DNA of 6,011 nucleotides from Pirellulales bacterium (lineage in GTDB: Bacteria > Planctomycetota > Planctomycetia > Pirellulales > JAICIG01), in NCBI GenBank assembly GCA_025924495.1, contig JAICIG010000467.1, forward strand, positions 1 through 6,011, in the 5' to 3' direction. Below the pieces are notes generated by a model that was not told where the DNA came from, did not search any database, and saw only the letters and a program-made list of their open reading frames with translations. Position numbers and translations under genes: made by a program. Shown here piece after piece: positions 1-6,011 of the stretch. Position 1 is the stretch's first letter, and each line of letters starts with the position of its first letter.

Positions 1-37
1 ACCGCAAGCGTTCGATGGCAGCCGACATTTCGTTCAT
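1..37 (-). CDS. 5' end of an unidentified gene, cut by the left window edge
   Basis: Only the first 12 codons are visible (MNEMSAAIERLR), so the function cannot be named. The ATG on the minus strand (37-35) overlaps the TGA stop (36-34) of the upstream 100-residue gene in an ATGA arrangement. A strong Shine-Dalgarno sequence, AGGAAGG, lies four bases before the ATG. Overlap plus ribosome binding site is typical of translationally coupled genes in one operon. The visible residues look like the start of an amphipathic helix, but 12 residues are too few to judge. Confidence is moderate: the start signal is good, but no downstream sequence is available to show that the frame stays open. Confidence 0.5.
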   Translation of the reverse strand, partial: MNEMSAAIERLR

Positions 38-336
38 CTGGCCTTCCTATTGAGTGCCCGGCGCCAGGCATTGATTGTTTGGCCTGAAACGCCCTGGCAC
101 GGACTACAGCTTGCTGCACCCGCTGGCGCCTTCTCGCTCCCACGGCTATCGCGCCACCAGTCCCAATCGCCATAGTAAGGGCACTCGTCTCCCAGTTGGC
201 AGCGGCCCTCGGCATCCACATTGCCGCCATGGCACACCGGGCACTCGATTGACCACACGAGCCAGCCAAAGGCAGCACCGGCCACGAGCATGGCCAGAAG
301 CAACGCCCTCAAGCTGTACTGGAATCGGCGGGGCAT
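34..336 (-). CDS. Small membrane-anchored Cys-rich protein, planctomycete type, function unknown
   Basis: This 100-residue protein has no recognised function. It opens with MPRRFQYSLRALLLAMLVAG, a pattern (basic start, aromatic, S-L-R-x-L-L, then a hydrophobic stretch) very common at the start of planctomycete membrane-anchored hypothetical proteins. Residues about 8-29 form one transmembrane segment or uncleaved signal anchor. A Cys-rich section follows: C32-P-V-C35-H-G-G, then C46 and C52, an arrangement resembling a small zinc ribbon (CxxC...C...C), and a second pair C77-x-x-C80 near the end. A Trp/Tyr/Asp-rich stretch (YYGDWDWWRD, about 54-63) sits between. The ATG at 336-334 is chosen because it starts the conserved N-terminus. 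No Shine-Dalgarno precedes it, and a TACAAT box (348-343) lies so close that the message may be leaderless. Its stop overlaps the start of a second minus-strand gene. The gene call is confident; metal binding is inferred only from Cys spacing. Confidence 0.75.
   Translation of the reverse strand: MPRRFQYSLRALLLAMLVAGAAFGWLVWSIECPVCHGGNVDAEGRCQLGDECPYYGDWDWWRDSRGSEKAPAGAASCSPCQGVSGQTINAWRRALNRKAR
42..48 (-). promoter_or_regulatory. Shine-Dalgarno for the edge-truncated minus-strand gene
   Basis: AGGAAGG on the minus strand lies four bases upstream of the ATG at 37-35, inside the last codons of the preceding small gene. It is the main support for calling a second gene there. Confidence 0.5.
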
Positions 337-981
337 AGGAGTATTGTAGCAGCAGATAGGGCTTTTTCATGCGCAATGGCTAGAATGGCCGCATGGCTAT
401 CGACTGGCTTCGCTTGCTCAAATCACGGCGGCGAGCAATGCCCTTTTATTACAACTGTAAAGATCACCCAGCCACGCGGAATAGCCCGCTTCTGCGCCCC
501 GACTCAACGTCGTTGCTGCTTTCGCGCTTTGTGCTTCCTCGGCGCTTCGCCCGCCTCCAGCGTCATCTTGGCGATCGAGAGGCAATAGCTTGTCGCATCA
601 ATGGGGCAGGCTGATCGTCGGATGGGGCGGGTCAGTTGTCGACGAGCCAAAGCGGCGCAGCCAGAATGCAGGATCGTTAAGCGACATCTCGCCGATTTCC
701 ACTTCACGCCGCCCGCCGGTAGCTCGTGCTTCAACGGCCCGCCCAGCCGCTTGCGAGGCGACCTTTGACATGATCGCATCAGGCGAAACTCCGTCTCCTT
801 CCGATTGTACCGAACTCCGCCATTGGCTAAGGGATACGGCGGCACGAACTGGCCCACGCGAGCGTAAGCGGCATGAAAAAGGCAGCGAGAGAAAAAAATC
901 CGGCGCTCGCAGTAATAATTCGCCGCCATGGCGCAACTACATGGTGCGTCGAGACCGCTTCACTGTCAGGAGCTGAGCTGC
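337..981. other. Intergenic region between divergent units, no convincing gene
   Basis: About 645 bases separate the start of the minus-strand small gene from the GTG of the sigma factor gene. Open frames exist on both strands, but none has a Shine-Dalgarno with an ATG, a recognisable domain or a convincing composition. The best of them is a minus-strand frame ending at 598 (from an ATG at 771, 57 residues, containing EIGEMSLNDPAFWLRRFG). It reads like ordinary protein but has no good start signal, so it could be a gene remnant. The region must contain the promoters of both flanking units. No clear sigma-70 promoter pair or classical ECF promoter (GAAC near -35 with CGTC near -10 at proper spacing) was found. 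There is no tRNA, no strong hairpin terminator and no tandem repeat array. Confidence 0.6.
968..972 (+). promoter_or_regulatory. Shine-Dalgarno deciding the GTG start of the sigma factor
   Basis: AGGAG lies nine bases before the GTG at 982. The in-frame ATG at 928 has no comparable site and would add 18 residues (MAQLHGASRPLHCQELSC) that do not look like the start of an ECF sigma factor. Confidence 0.6.
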
Positions 982-1542
982 GTGATTGATTGGCCGCGGA
1001 TTGTTCGTGACGAGGGCCCGCAAGTGTGGCAACTTGCCCGTCGCCTTTTGGGCGATCACGCGGATGCGGCAGACTGCGTTCAAGAAGTCTTTACACAGGC
1101 CCTGCAGATATCGCGGCGCGAGCCGGTGACAAACTGGGCGGGCCTGCTGCGGCATCTGGCCACGGTTCAAGCTCTTCAGCGGCTTCGCTATCGATACCGC
1201 GAAAAGGCACGAAATGAGATTCTGCTGTCGAACTGCGCGACACGATCTGCCGAGCCCGGACCGGTGGAAAATGCGGAGGCGGCTGAATTGGCCCAGGCGC
1301 TCCGAATCGCTGTGACAGAACTGCCGCAGCAGGAAGCCGAAGTATTTTACCTGCGGTGTCTGGAAGAGCTGACCTACCAAGAAATCGCTGATCAACTCGG
1401 GATCGAGGTAAATGCGGTCGGCGTGGCGCTACACCGTGCTCGTTCCCGTTTGCGCGGGCTGCTTGCGACCTACGTGCGAAGGAATGCTGACCTGCCGTCC
1501 CGAGGGGCGCCACGTACAGAAGACAATGAGGTAAGACAATGA
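982..1542 (+). CDS. ECF-subfamily RNA polymerase sigma factor
   Basis: This 186-residue protein, a normal ECF length, directs RNA polymerase to a specific promoter set in the cytoplasm. Sigma region 2 spans about residues 12-78: the helix VWQLARRLLGDHADAADCVQEVF (15-37) carries the D-A-x-D-x-V-Q-E-x-F signature of region 2.2, and the Arg-rich RLRYRYREKAR (67-77) fits the -10 contacting part. A Pro/Glu linker (about 85-100) follows. Region 4 spans about 104-162, with LPxxEAEVFYLRCLEELTY, then EIADQLGIEVNAVGVALHRAR as the helix-turn-helix that contacts the -35 element. The GTG start is preferred over the ATG at 928 because of its ribosome binding site and because VIDWPRIVRDEGPQVW matches the usual planctomycete ECF N-terminus. 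The stop overlaps the ATG of the next gene (ATGA), so both are co-translated. That pairing suggests control by the downstream membrane protein. The promoters it recognises cannot be told from sequence; autoregulation is inferred. Confidence 0.93.
   Translation: MIDWPRIVRDEGPQVWQLARRLLGDHADAADCVQEVFTQALQISRREPVTNWAGLLRHLATVQALQRLRYRYREKARNEILLSNCATRSAEPGPVENAEAAELAQALRIAVTELPQQEAEVFYLRCLEELTYQEIADQLGIEVNAVGVALHRARSRLRGLLATYVRRNADLPSRGAPRTEDNEVRQ
1528..1532 (+). promoter_or_regulatory. Shine-Dalgarno for the putative anti-sigma gene
   Basis: GAGGT lies inside the end of the sigma factor gene, six bases before the ATG at 1539, supporting that start and coupled translation with the sigma factor. 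Confidence 0.5.
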
Positions 1543-2732
1543 CCGAGAAGCTCTCGAACGAAGATGATCTTCTCAATGCTGCAATTCAAGCACTTCGGCA
1601 GGAAGCGTTGGCAGAGGAGCCGCCACGCGAGGTGTTGGCTCGAATAACAGCGTTAGGAACGGTAGCCGGCATTGAAGAGCTTAGAGCTTCAGCGATTGCT
1701 TTGCCGCAGAGAAAGAAACGGCTTGCACCTGCTTTGAGAAGACGCAGACTAAATATGGCCCTCCGGGCGGCGGTGGTGCTTGCGGCCGGAAGCCTCGTTG
1801 TCGTTAGCGCCTTCCTGCGCAGCGGGGCCACGCTGGCATTTGCAGATGTGGCGCAGCAGTTCCGGGATGCCAACACGCTGAGCTTCCAGATGACGCTGCA
1901 GTCTCCGCTGCTTCCGAAGCTGGTGGCAGGGAAAACTGGCAACATGGAGATGCAAGTTTTCCTTAAAGAGCCAGGCCGGTTTCGCGCGGAAGGCGCCTTC
2001 GGCCTGATCGGCGTTGCGTCGTTGGAGCAAGACCAATCGAAGCTTCTCGTGCTCCATCCGCTCACCAAGATCGCCGTGCTGGTGGTAGCCAAGGGGAACC
2101 TGCAGCAACTCGGATACTCAGATCCCATGGAATGGATCAATGCCTTACGGGCGCTGGCTGGGAAGAGCGCGCAACCGGCCGGCAAGCGCAGAATCGGCGC
2201 CGTGGAGGCCCAAGGTTTCCTGATCAGGGAAGACGAGCAAGAAACACTTGTCTGGGCCGACCCGACGACGCGGCTTCCGATATTGATCGAAACGTCTTCT
2301 GCCGATGGAGCGCGGATTTCGTTCAGCGATTTCCGCTTCAACCCTGCACTCGATGATGCACTTTTCGATCTGGAGGCGCCTGAGGGGTACAAGCTCATAC
2401 CTTTTGATGTTGAAGCCTTGCCGCCCGAGGAAAGCTTAGTACGGATGTTGCGTTCGTATGCGCAAACGTCCGGCGGCAAGTTCCCGACCCGGTTGGAAGA
2501 CGCCATTGCAAAGGATATGCAGGGCGCCCTCAATTTTGTTTGCGCGATGATGTTCATCGATTCCTTGGAGCGAGATTACGGTTATAGACCGGACGGGGCC
2601 AGGCTCGGCGATGCCGGCGCCATCCTCTTCTGGCATCGACCCGCCGAGGGCGCCAAATCGCGCGTCCTCTATGCCGATCTTCATTGGGCGGATCTCGATC
2701 CGCACCAACTGCCGAAAGAAGCGGGTCCGTAA
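1539..2732 (+). CDS. Putative transmembrane anti-sigma/sensor protein with LolA-like outer domain
   Basis: The 397-residue protein has four parts. Residues 1-73 are cytoplasmic and charged; the helical stretch NEDDLLNAAIQALRQEAL...PPREVLARI (7-36) resembles the short N-terminal segments of planctomycete proteins encoded next to ECF genes, and the Arg-rich RLAPALRRRR (61-70) gives the inside-positive signal. Residues about 74-93 (ALRAAVVLAAGSLVVVSAFL) form one membrane span. Residues about 100-285 look like an all-beta LolA/LppX-type domain: FADVAQQFRDANTLSFQMTL, then repeated strands, VWADPTTRLPILIE (238-251), and a closing DALFDLEAPEGYKLIP. Residues about 296-397 carry a module with KFPTRLEDAI (314-323) and GAILFWHRP...VLYADLHW (360-383), reminiscent of the FP-x-x-L...ADGH pattern at the ends of planctomycete pseudopilin-like proteins. 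No zinc anti-sigma HxxxCxxC motif is present. Its ATGA overlap with the sigma gene makes an anti-sigma role likely but inferred. It may instead be annotated as an outer membrane lipoprotein-sorting protein, although no transport partner is seen. Confidence 0.8.
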   Translation: MTEKLSNEDDLLNAAIQALRQEALAEEPPREVLARITALGTVAGIEELRASAIALPQRKKRLAPALRRRRLNMALRAAVVLAAGSLVVVSAFLRSGATLAFADVAQQFRDANTLSFQMTLQSPLLPKLVAGKTGNMEMQVFLKEPGRFRAEGAFGLIGVASLEQDQSKLLVLHPLTKIAVLVVAKGNLQQLGYSDPMEWINALRALAGKSAQPAGKRRIGAVEAQGFLIREDEQETLVWADPTTRLPILIETSSADGARISFSDFRFNPALDDALFDLEAPEGYKLIPFDVEALPPEESLVRMLRSYAQTSGGKFPTRLEDAIAKDMQGALNFVCAMMFIDSLERDYGYRPDGARLGDAGAILFWHRPAEGAKSRVLYADLHWADLDPHQLPKEAGP

Positions 2733-2783
2733 CTGCTTCAAGGCACAAGCTGCATGTCGATTGATGTGTTTACAACACGCCTG

Positions 2784-2790
2784 AAGGGAG
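2784..2790 (+). promoter_or_regulatory. Shine-Dalgarno deciding the hydrolase start
   Basis: AAGGGAG lies five bases before the ATG at 2796. The in-frame ATG at 2754 lacks a comparable site and would put 14 extra residues ahead of a good signal peptide. Confidence 0.65.
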
Positions 2791-2795
2791 AATCT

Positions 2796-5330
2796 ATGCG
2801 CGGAAGTATCGGGCTTGCCCTGGCTCTGGCCTTGGCTGGATCGCTGGACGTTGGACGCGCCGTGGCTCAATCCGAAGAACACGCCAAAGACGGTAAGACA
2901 TCCGATCCGGCGCCGGCCGACGTGTTGCCCTGCAGCATGTCTGGATTCAGCGATTCCGGCGTATTCCGCTTCTACTTCAACGAAGAGATGTTGGTGCTCA
3001 TTCAGTTCGCCTGGAAAGAAGACGGAAGCTTCGACAATAAAAGCGTGATGGAGTTCGCCGGCCAGAAGCTGGCTATGAGTACCAACATCACGCCCGACAA
3101 GGATGGTTACTGGAATACCATCGCGGGTACGTCGCGCGAGGGCGACTTCCACCTGGAACGTACGCCCGGCAAAGTAAAGTCAACCCTGGCAGGCAAAACG
3201 AAAAACTTCTCGCTCAAGTCCGGCGCGCTCCTCTTCGAGAACTTCGCGCCGGCCCTGCTGAGCCTGAGCGTACGTGCTTATGATGCTGCCAAGGGGGGTA
3301 AGCAAACGATTCCCATCGTGGTGATTCCCCATGCGCAGGCGAACGCCGTCATCGAACGCAAGGATGCCGTTGAACGCACCGTCGCAGGCGAAGACCTCAA
3401 ACTGACGAGATACCTCTTCGTCCTAGGCGGCGTCGAGATCACCGTTTGGGCTGACGCCGCAGGCAAGGTCTATCTGGCCGACGCGCCATCGCAGTCGGCG
3501 GCCTATGTCCGCGACGGATATGAGGCGCTCCGCAAGGCCGAGGTGAGCGACCCGCTCCTGTCGCGACCGGAATTTGCCGTCAAAGAGGAACTGAACTTGC
3601 GAGTAGCTATGCGTGACGGCGTGAATCTGGCCACCGACGTCTACCGACCCGACCGGCCCGGCAAATATCCCGCAATCCTCGTGCGCACGCCCTATAAGAA
3701 AGATTTGAGCAGCCTGGCCTACAAATACTATGCGCGGCGCGGCTACGTCGTGGCGATTCAGGATTGCCGCGGCCGCTTTGCTTCCGAGGGAGCATGGGAA
3801 CCGTTCATTAACGAGGGCAGGGACGGCTACGACGCCATTGAGTGGCTGGCCAGCCAGTCCTTCAGCGACGCCAAGGTGGGCATGATCGGTGCGTCGTATT
3901 GCGGCTATGTGCAGTGGTTTGCCGCCGCGGAGCGGCCGCCGCACCTGGTCACTATTATCCCGAACGTAACGCCGCCCGACCCATTTTACAATTTCCCTTA
4001 CGAGTACGGCGCCTTCAACCTCCAAAATGTCATTTGGTGGTATGAGGTATTGAAGACCGACGCCACCGATGACATCTCCGGGACGAAGCTGAAGACGCTC
4101 ATCGATAAGAGATACCACAAGCAGCTCAAACGACTTCCCGTGATTGACCTCGATAAGGCCGTCTTGGGCCGAGAGGACCCGAACTGGCGGAAGTGGATCG
4201 AACACTCGACCGACGACGCCTATTGGCAGATGATCGACTTCCACGCCCGGCTCGACAAAGTGAGCATTCCGGTGTTTCATCAATCGGGCTGGTTTGACGG
4301 CGACGGCATCGGCAGCAAGCTCAACTACGCTCGGATGACCGCTCTCGGCCACGCCAACCAAAAGTTAACCCTCGGCCCCTGGGGACATACCGACGTGGCC
4401 ACACGCACCCACGAAGGTCACGACTTTGGACCTGAGGCCCTGCGCGATTTGCCGCGCGACTACTTGCGCTGGTTCGACTTCTGGCTCAAGGGCATCGACA
4501 ATGGCGCGGCCAAGGAGCCCTTGGTCAGCATCTTTGTTATGAATAGCAACAAATGGCTGTATGGCCCAAAATATCCACTGGCCGAGACGCGATTTGAGAA
4601 GTGGTACTTAACGAGCGGCGGCAATGCCAACACGTCTTTGGGCGGCGGCAAGTTGACTCGTGTGCCGCCCTCCCAAGATGCGACGCCCGATCGCTACAGC
4701 TATGACCCAGGCGATCCCACGCCGCACCCGGACATCCCCGAAGAAGACCCGGATCATGCCGAAGATAAAAACAACGACCGCCGCGAAGAGTTGACTAAAG
4801 GCCGGCGCGACATCCTCGTATATGTGACCGAACCGTTCGACGCGCCGTACACCTTTGCGGGGCCCGTCTCGGCAGTGCTGTACGCCGGCACGTCGGCTAA
4901 GGATACGGACTGGTTCATGCGCTTGATGACAGTTGATCTGAAGGGAAAAGTCTTGCTGTTGGGCGACGGGACCATCCGGGCGCGCTTCCGCGAGTCGATG
5001 TCCAAGCCGACCTTGCTCGAACCCGGCAAGGTTTATGCGTATACGCTTGACTTGTGGCAGACGGGCATCACCGTGCCAACAGGCCATCGGTTACGTGTCG
5101 AAGTGGCGTCGGCGGCGTTTCCCAACTTCTCGCGGAACCTGAACACCGGCGGACACAATGAGATGGACGCCAATTACGTCGCCGCTGAACAGACTGTTTA
5201 TCACAGCGCTCAATATCCCTCGCATGTGATTCTGCCAATGCTTCCGCAGGAGCTGCTTGAGAATCGTGGGCAGTCCACGAGTCTAATTGCGCCGCCCGCG
5301 AGAGACTCCAGTTTTCCGGCTTGGCAGTAA
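2796..5330 (+). CDS. Exported CocE/NonD-family (X-Pro dipeptidyl-peptidase-like) alpha/beta hydrolase
   Basis: An 844-residue serine hydrolase of the family that includes cocaine esterase and X-Pro dipeptidyl peptidases, which cleave acyl, ester or peptide bonds. Residues 1-24 are a signal peptide with likely cleavage at AVA|QS, so it acts outside the cytoplasm. Residues about 30-262 form an extra, mostly beta N-terminal domain absent from cocaine esterase. The catalytic body starts near 264 (MRDGVNLATDVYRP at 272-285). Compared with remembered cocaine esterase (Ser117, Asp259, His287, oxyanion Tyr44), the matches are Ser367 in GASYCG, Asp501 in GWFDGDG, His531 in GPWGHTD and Tyr300 in RTPYKK, so the triad is intact. 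Residues about 390-490 are the helical cap. The C-terminal jelly roll (PepX_C-like) begins near 604 (YLTSGGNANTSLGGG) and runs to HVILPML near 815. A charged insert occupies about 643-672. The gene follows the putative anti-sigma gene after 63 bases without a visible terminator, so it is probably the operon's effector. Family is certain; substrate is unknown. Confidence 0.93.
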   Translation: MRGSIGLALALALAGSLDVGRAVAQSEEHAKDGKTSDPAPADVLPCSMSGFSDSGVFRFYFNEEMLVLIQFAWKEDGSFDNKSVMEFAGQKLAMSTNITPDKDGYWNTIAGTSREGDFHLERTPGKVKSTLAGKTKNFSLKSGALLFENFAPALLSLSVRAYDAAKGGKQTIPIVVIPHAQANAVIERKDAVERTVAGEDLKLTRYLFVLGGVEITVWADAAGKVYLADAPSQSAAYVRDGYEALRKAEVSDPLLSRPEFAVKEELNLRVAMRDGVNLATDVYRPDRPGKYPAILVRTPYKKDLSSLAYKYYARRGYVVAIQDCRGRFASEGAWEPFINEGRDGYDAIEWLASQSFSDAKVGMIGASYCGYVQWFAAAERPPHLVTIIPNVTPPDPFYNFPYEYGAFNLQNVIWWYEVLKTDATDDISGTKLKTLIDKRYHKQLKRLPVIDLDKAVLGREDPNWRKWIEHSTDDAYWQMIDFHARLDKVSIPVFHQSGWFDGDGIGSKLNYARMTALGHANQKLTLGPWGHTDVATRTHEGHDFGPEALRDLPRDYLRWFDFWLKGIDNGAAKEPLVSIFVMNSNKWLYGPKYPLAETRFEKWYLTSGGNANTSLGGGKLTRVPPSQDATPDRYSYDPGDPTPHPDIPEEDPDHAEDKNNDRREELTKGRRDILVYVTEPFDAPYTFAGPVSAVLYAGTSAKDTDWFMRLMTVDLKGKVLLLGDGTIRARFRESMSKPTLLEPGKVYAYTLDLWQTGITVPTGHRLRVEVASAAFPNFSRNLNTGGHNEMDANYVAAEQTVYHSAQYPSHVILPMLPQELLENRGQSTSLIAPPARDSSFPAWQ

Positions 5331-6011
5331 TCACGGTCTGGTCAGATCATCCCTGACGGACAATTCCTTTTCCATCTCGCTGCGAAGGCTGGCGATCAGT
5401 TCGCCCGCGGGCGCGGCACGGGCAAGCGGGGCGCCTTGCCCGGCCCATTGGGCTCCATATCCGAACTCTCCTGCCGCCTTTGCCGCGGCATGCAACTGCT
5501 TCGCGACATCATACGCAATTGGGTAGTCTGGGATCGCTTCCCGGTCGACGCTTATGGCGAGAGCAGTGAAGCGATTGGCGAGACAGCGGGCTGGGCGCCC
5601 CGAGATCGCAGCCGTCATTACCGTATGATGCGCGGGCGAGCCGAGGAGCGCGGCGCGATAAGCTGCGTCGGCCGACGATTCCGGACAGGCAATGAATGCT
5701 GTGCCGAGTTGTGCGGCGGCGGCGCCAAGCATGAGCGATGCGGCAATTCCAGCGCCGTCCATGATTCCGCCAGCCGCGATCACGGGGACATCGAGCTTTG
5801 CCGCCAGAAGTCGCGTCAAGGCCATCGTGCCAAGCTGATCGTCCGGCCCACGAGGGTCAAACACCCCACGATGTCCGCCCGCTTCATATCCCTGAGCAAC
5901 GATAGCGTTTATCCCGGCAGCGGCGATGGCCTTCCCCTCCTCGAGACTCGTAGCCGTTGCAAGGAGGATGATTCCCGCAGCGCGGAGAGCCTCGATCCGA
6001 TCAGGGGCGGG
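5331..6011 (-). CDS. Nitronate monooxygenase (2-nitropropane dioxygenase type), N-terminus beyond the right edge
   Basis: The visible 226 residues are the C-terminal part of an FMN-dependent TIM-barrel enzyme that oxidises alkyl nitronates such as propionate 3-nitronate. The frame is open to the window edge, so roughly the first 100-130 residues are missing. Hallmarks in order: ALRAAGIILLATATSLEEG, then IVAQGYEAGGHRG (residues 37-49 of the fragment, with the family's conserved His at fragment position 47), the phosphate-binding VPVIAAGGIMDG (75-86), GAAAAQLGTAFI (96-107), a YRAALL segment after PESSADAA, and the GRPARCLANRF loop (138-148). The tail GYGAQWAGQGAPLARAAPAGELIASL is the usual end of the family. 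The GTG at 5864 is internal, not the start, because conserved residues lie before it. It is convergent with the hydrolase gene, with the two stop codons adjacent (TAA then reverse-complement TGA). Many relatives are annotated as enoyl-ACP reductase FabK-like, so the exact substrate is uncertain; the family is clear. Confidence 0.92.
   Translation of the reverse strand, partial: PAPDRIEALRAAGIILLATATSLEEGKAIAAAGINAIVAQGYEAGGHRGVFDPRGPDDQLGTMALTRLLAAKLDVPVIAAGGIMDGAGIAASLMLGAAAAQLGTAFIACPESSADAAYRAALLGSPAHHTVMTAAISGRPARCLANRFTALAISVDREAIPDYPIAYDVAKQLHAAAKAAGEFGYGAQWAGQGAPLARAAPAGELIASLRSEMEKELSVRDDLTRP

Noticed and set aside
343..348. TACAAT (minus strand) as a -10 box for the small Cys-rich gene
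   Set aside because: No -35 match lies at 16-18 bases, and transcription would start at or just before the ATG; a leaderless message is possible but not supported further.
414..438. Inverted repeat TTGCTC / GAGCAA with a 13-base loop
   Set aside because: A six-base stem with a long loop and no T-run is expected by chance and is not a terminator.
393..614. Plus-strand frame starting MAIDWLRLLKSRRR
   Set aside because: The start looks plausible, but no ribosome binding site precedes it and the rest of the frame is Arg/Leu-rich with no family resemblance.
914..919. AATAAT as a -10 box for the sigma operon
   Set aside because: The position 17 bases upstream holds GAAAAA, not a -35 element, and an A-rich six-base match alone is weak.
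504..929. Minus-strand frame of 141 codons in the intergenic region
   Set aside because: It has no Shine-Dalgarno, no recognisable domain and an irregular composition; it overlaps other equally open frames.
590..976. Plus-strand frame of 128 codons just before the sigma factor
   Set aside because: It begins with TTG without a ribosome binding site, is rich in Arg, Ser and Pro in the way of shadow frames, and shows no domain.
1586..2557. Long minus-strand frame of 323 codons opposite the anti-sigma gene
   Set aside because: It is a mirror frame of a well-supported gene, with Ser/Arg/Ala-rich low-complexity composition typical of antisense shadows.
2754..2795. Upstream in-frame ATG as the start of the hydrolase
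   Set aside because: It lacks a good Shine-Dalgarno and would bury the signal peptide behind 14 polar residues, whereas the ATG at 2796 has AAGGGAG at proper distance.
3423..4361. Long minus-strand frame of 312 codons opposite the hydrolase
   Set aside because: It lies wholly inside the catalytic domain of a certain gene and has no family features.

Overview
The window most likely comes from a planctomycete chromosome, probably Pirellulales or a relative. This rests on protein style, since no ribosomal marker is present. Three features point that way: a tiny minus-strand protein opening with the planctomycete-type N-terminus MPRRFQYSLRALLL; an ECF sigma factor with the DWxRIVRDEGPxVW...LLGDHADAADCVQEVF layout; and, overlapping it, a single-pass membrane protein joining a short cytoplasmic anti-sigma-like segment to a LolA-like outer domain.

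Layout from left to right: (1) Positions 1-336, minus strand: a 100-residue membrane-anchored Cys-rich protein, whose stop codon overlaps the ATG of a second gene cut by the left edge. (2) Positions 337-981: about 645 bases with no convincing gene, between divergent transcription units, which must hold both upstream control regions. (3) Positions 982-5330, plus strand: an apparent operon of an ECF sigma factor (GTG start), a putative transmembrane anti-sigma/sensor protein joined by an ATGA overlap, and, 63 bases later, an exported 844-residue CocE/NonD-family hydrolase with an intact Ser-Asp-His triad and an extra N-terminal domain. (4) Positions 5331-6011, minus strand: the C-terminal two thirds of a nitronate monooxygenase-type flavoprotein, cut by the right edge. 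Its stop codon directly abuts the hydrolase stop codon.

Likely logic (inference): the membrane protein holds the sigma factor through its cytoplasmic N-terminus and reads an envelope or substrate signal with its extracytoplasmic domain. Release of the sigma factor would drive the operon, including the exported acyl or peptide ester hydrolase. The nitronate monooxygenase is convergent and probably unrelated. The most interesting parts are the three-gene sensor/sigma/hydrolase unit and the unassigned N-terminal domain of the hydrolase. No mobile element, CRISPR array, tRNA or rRNA was seen.
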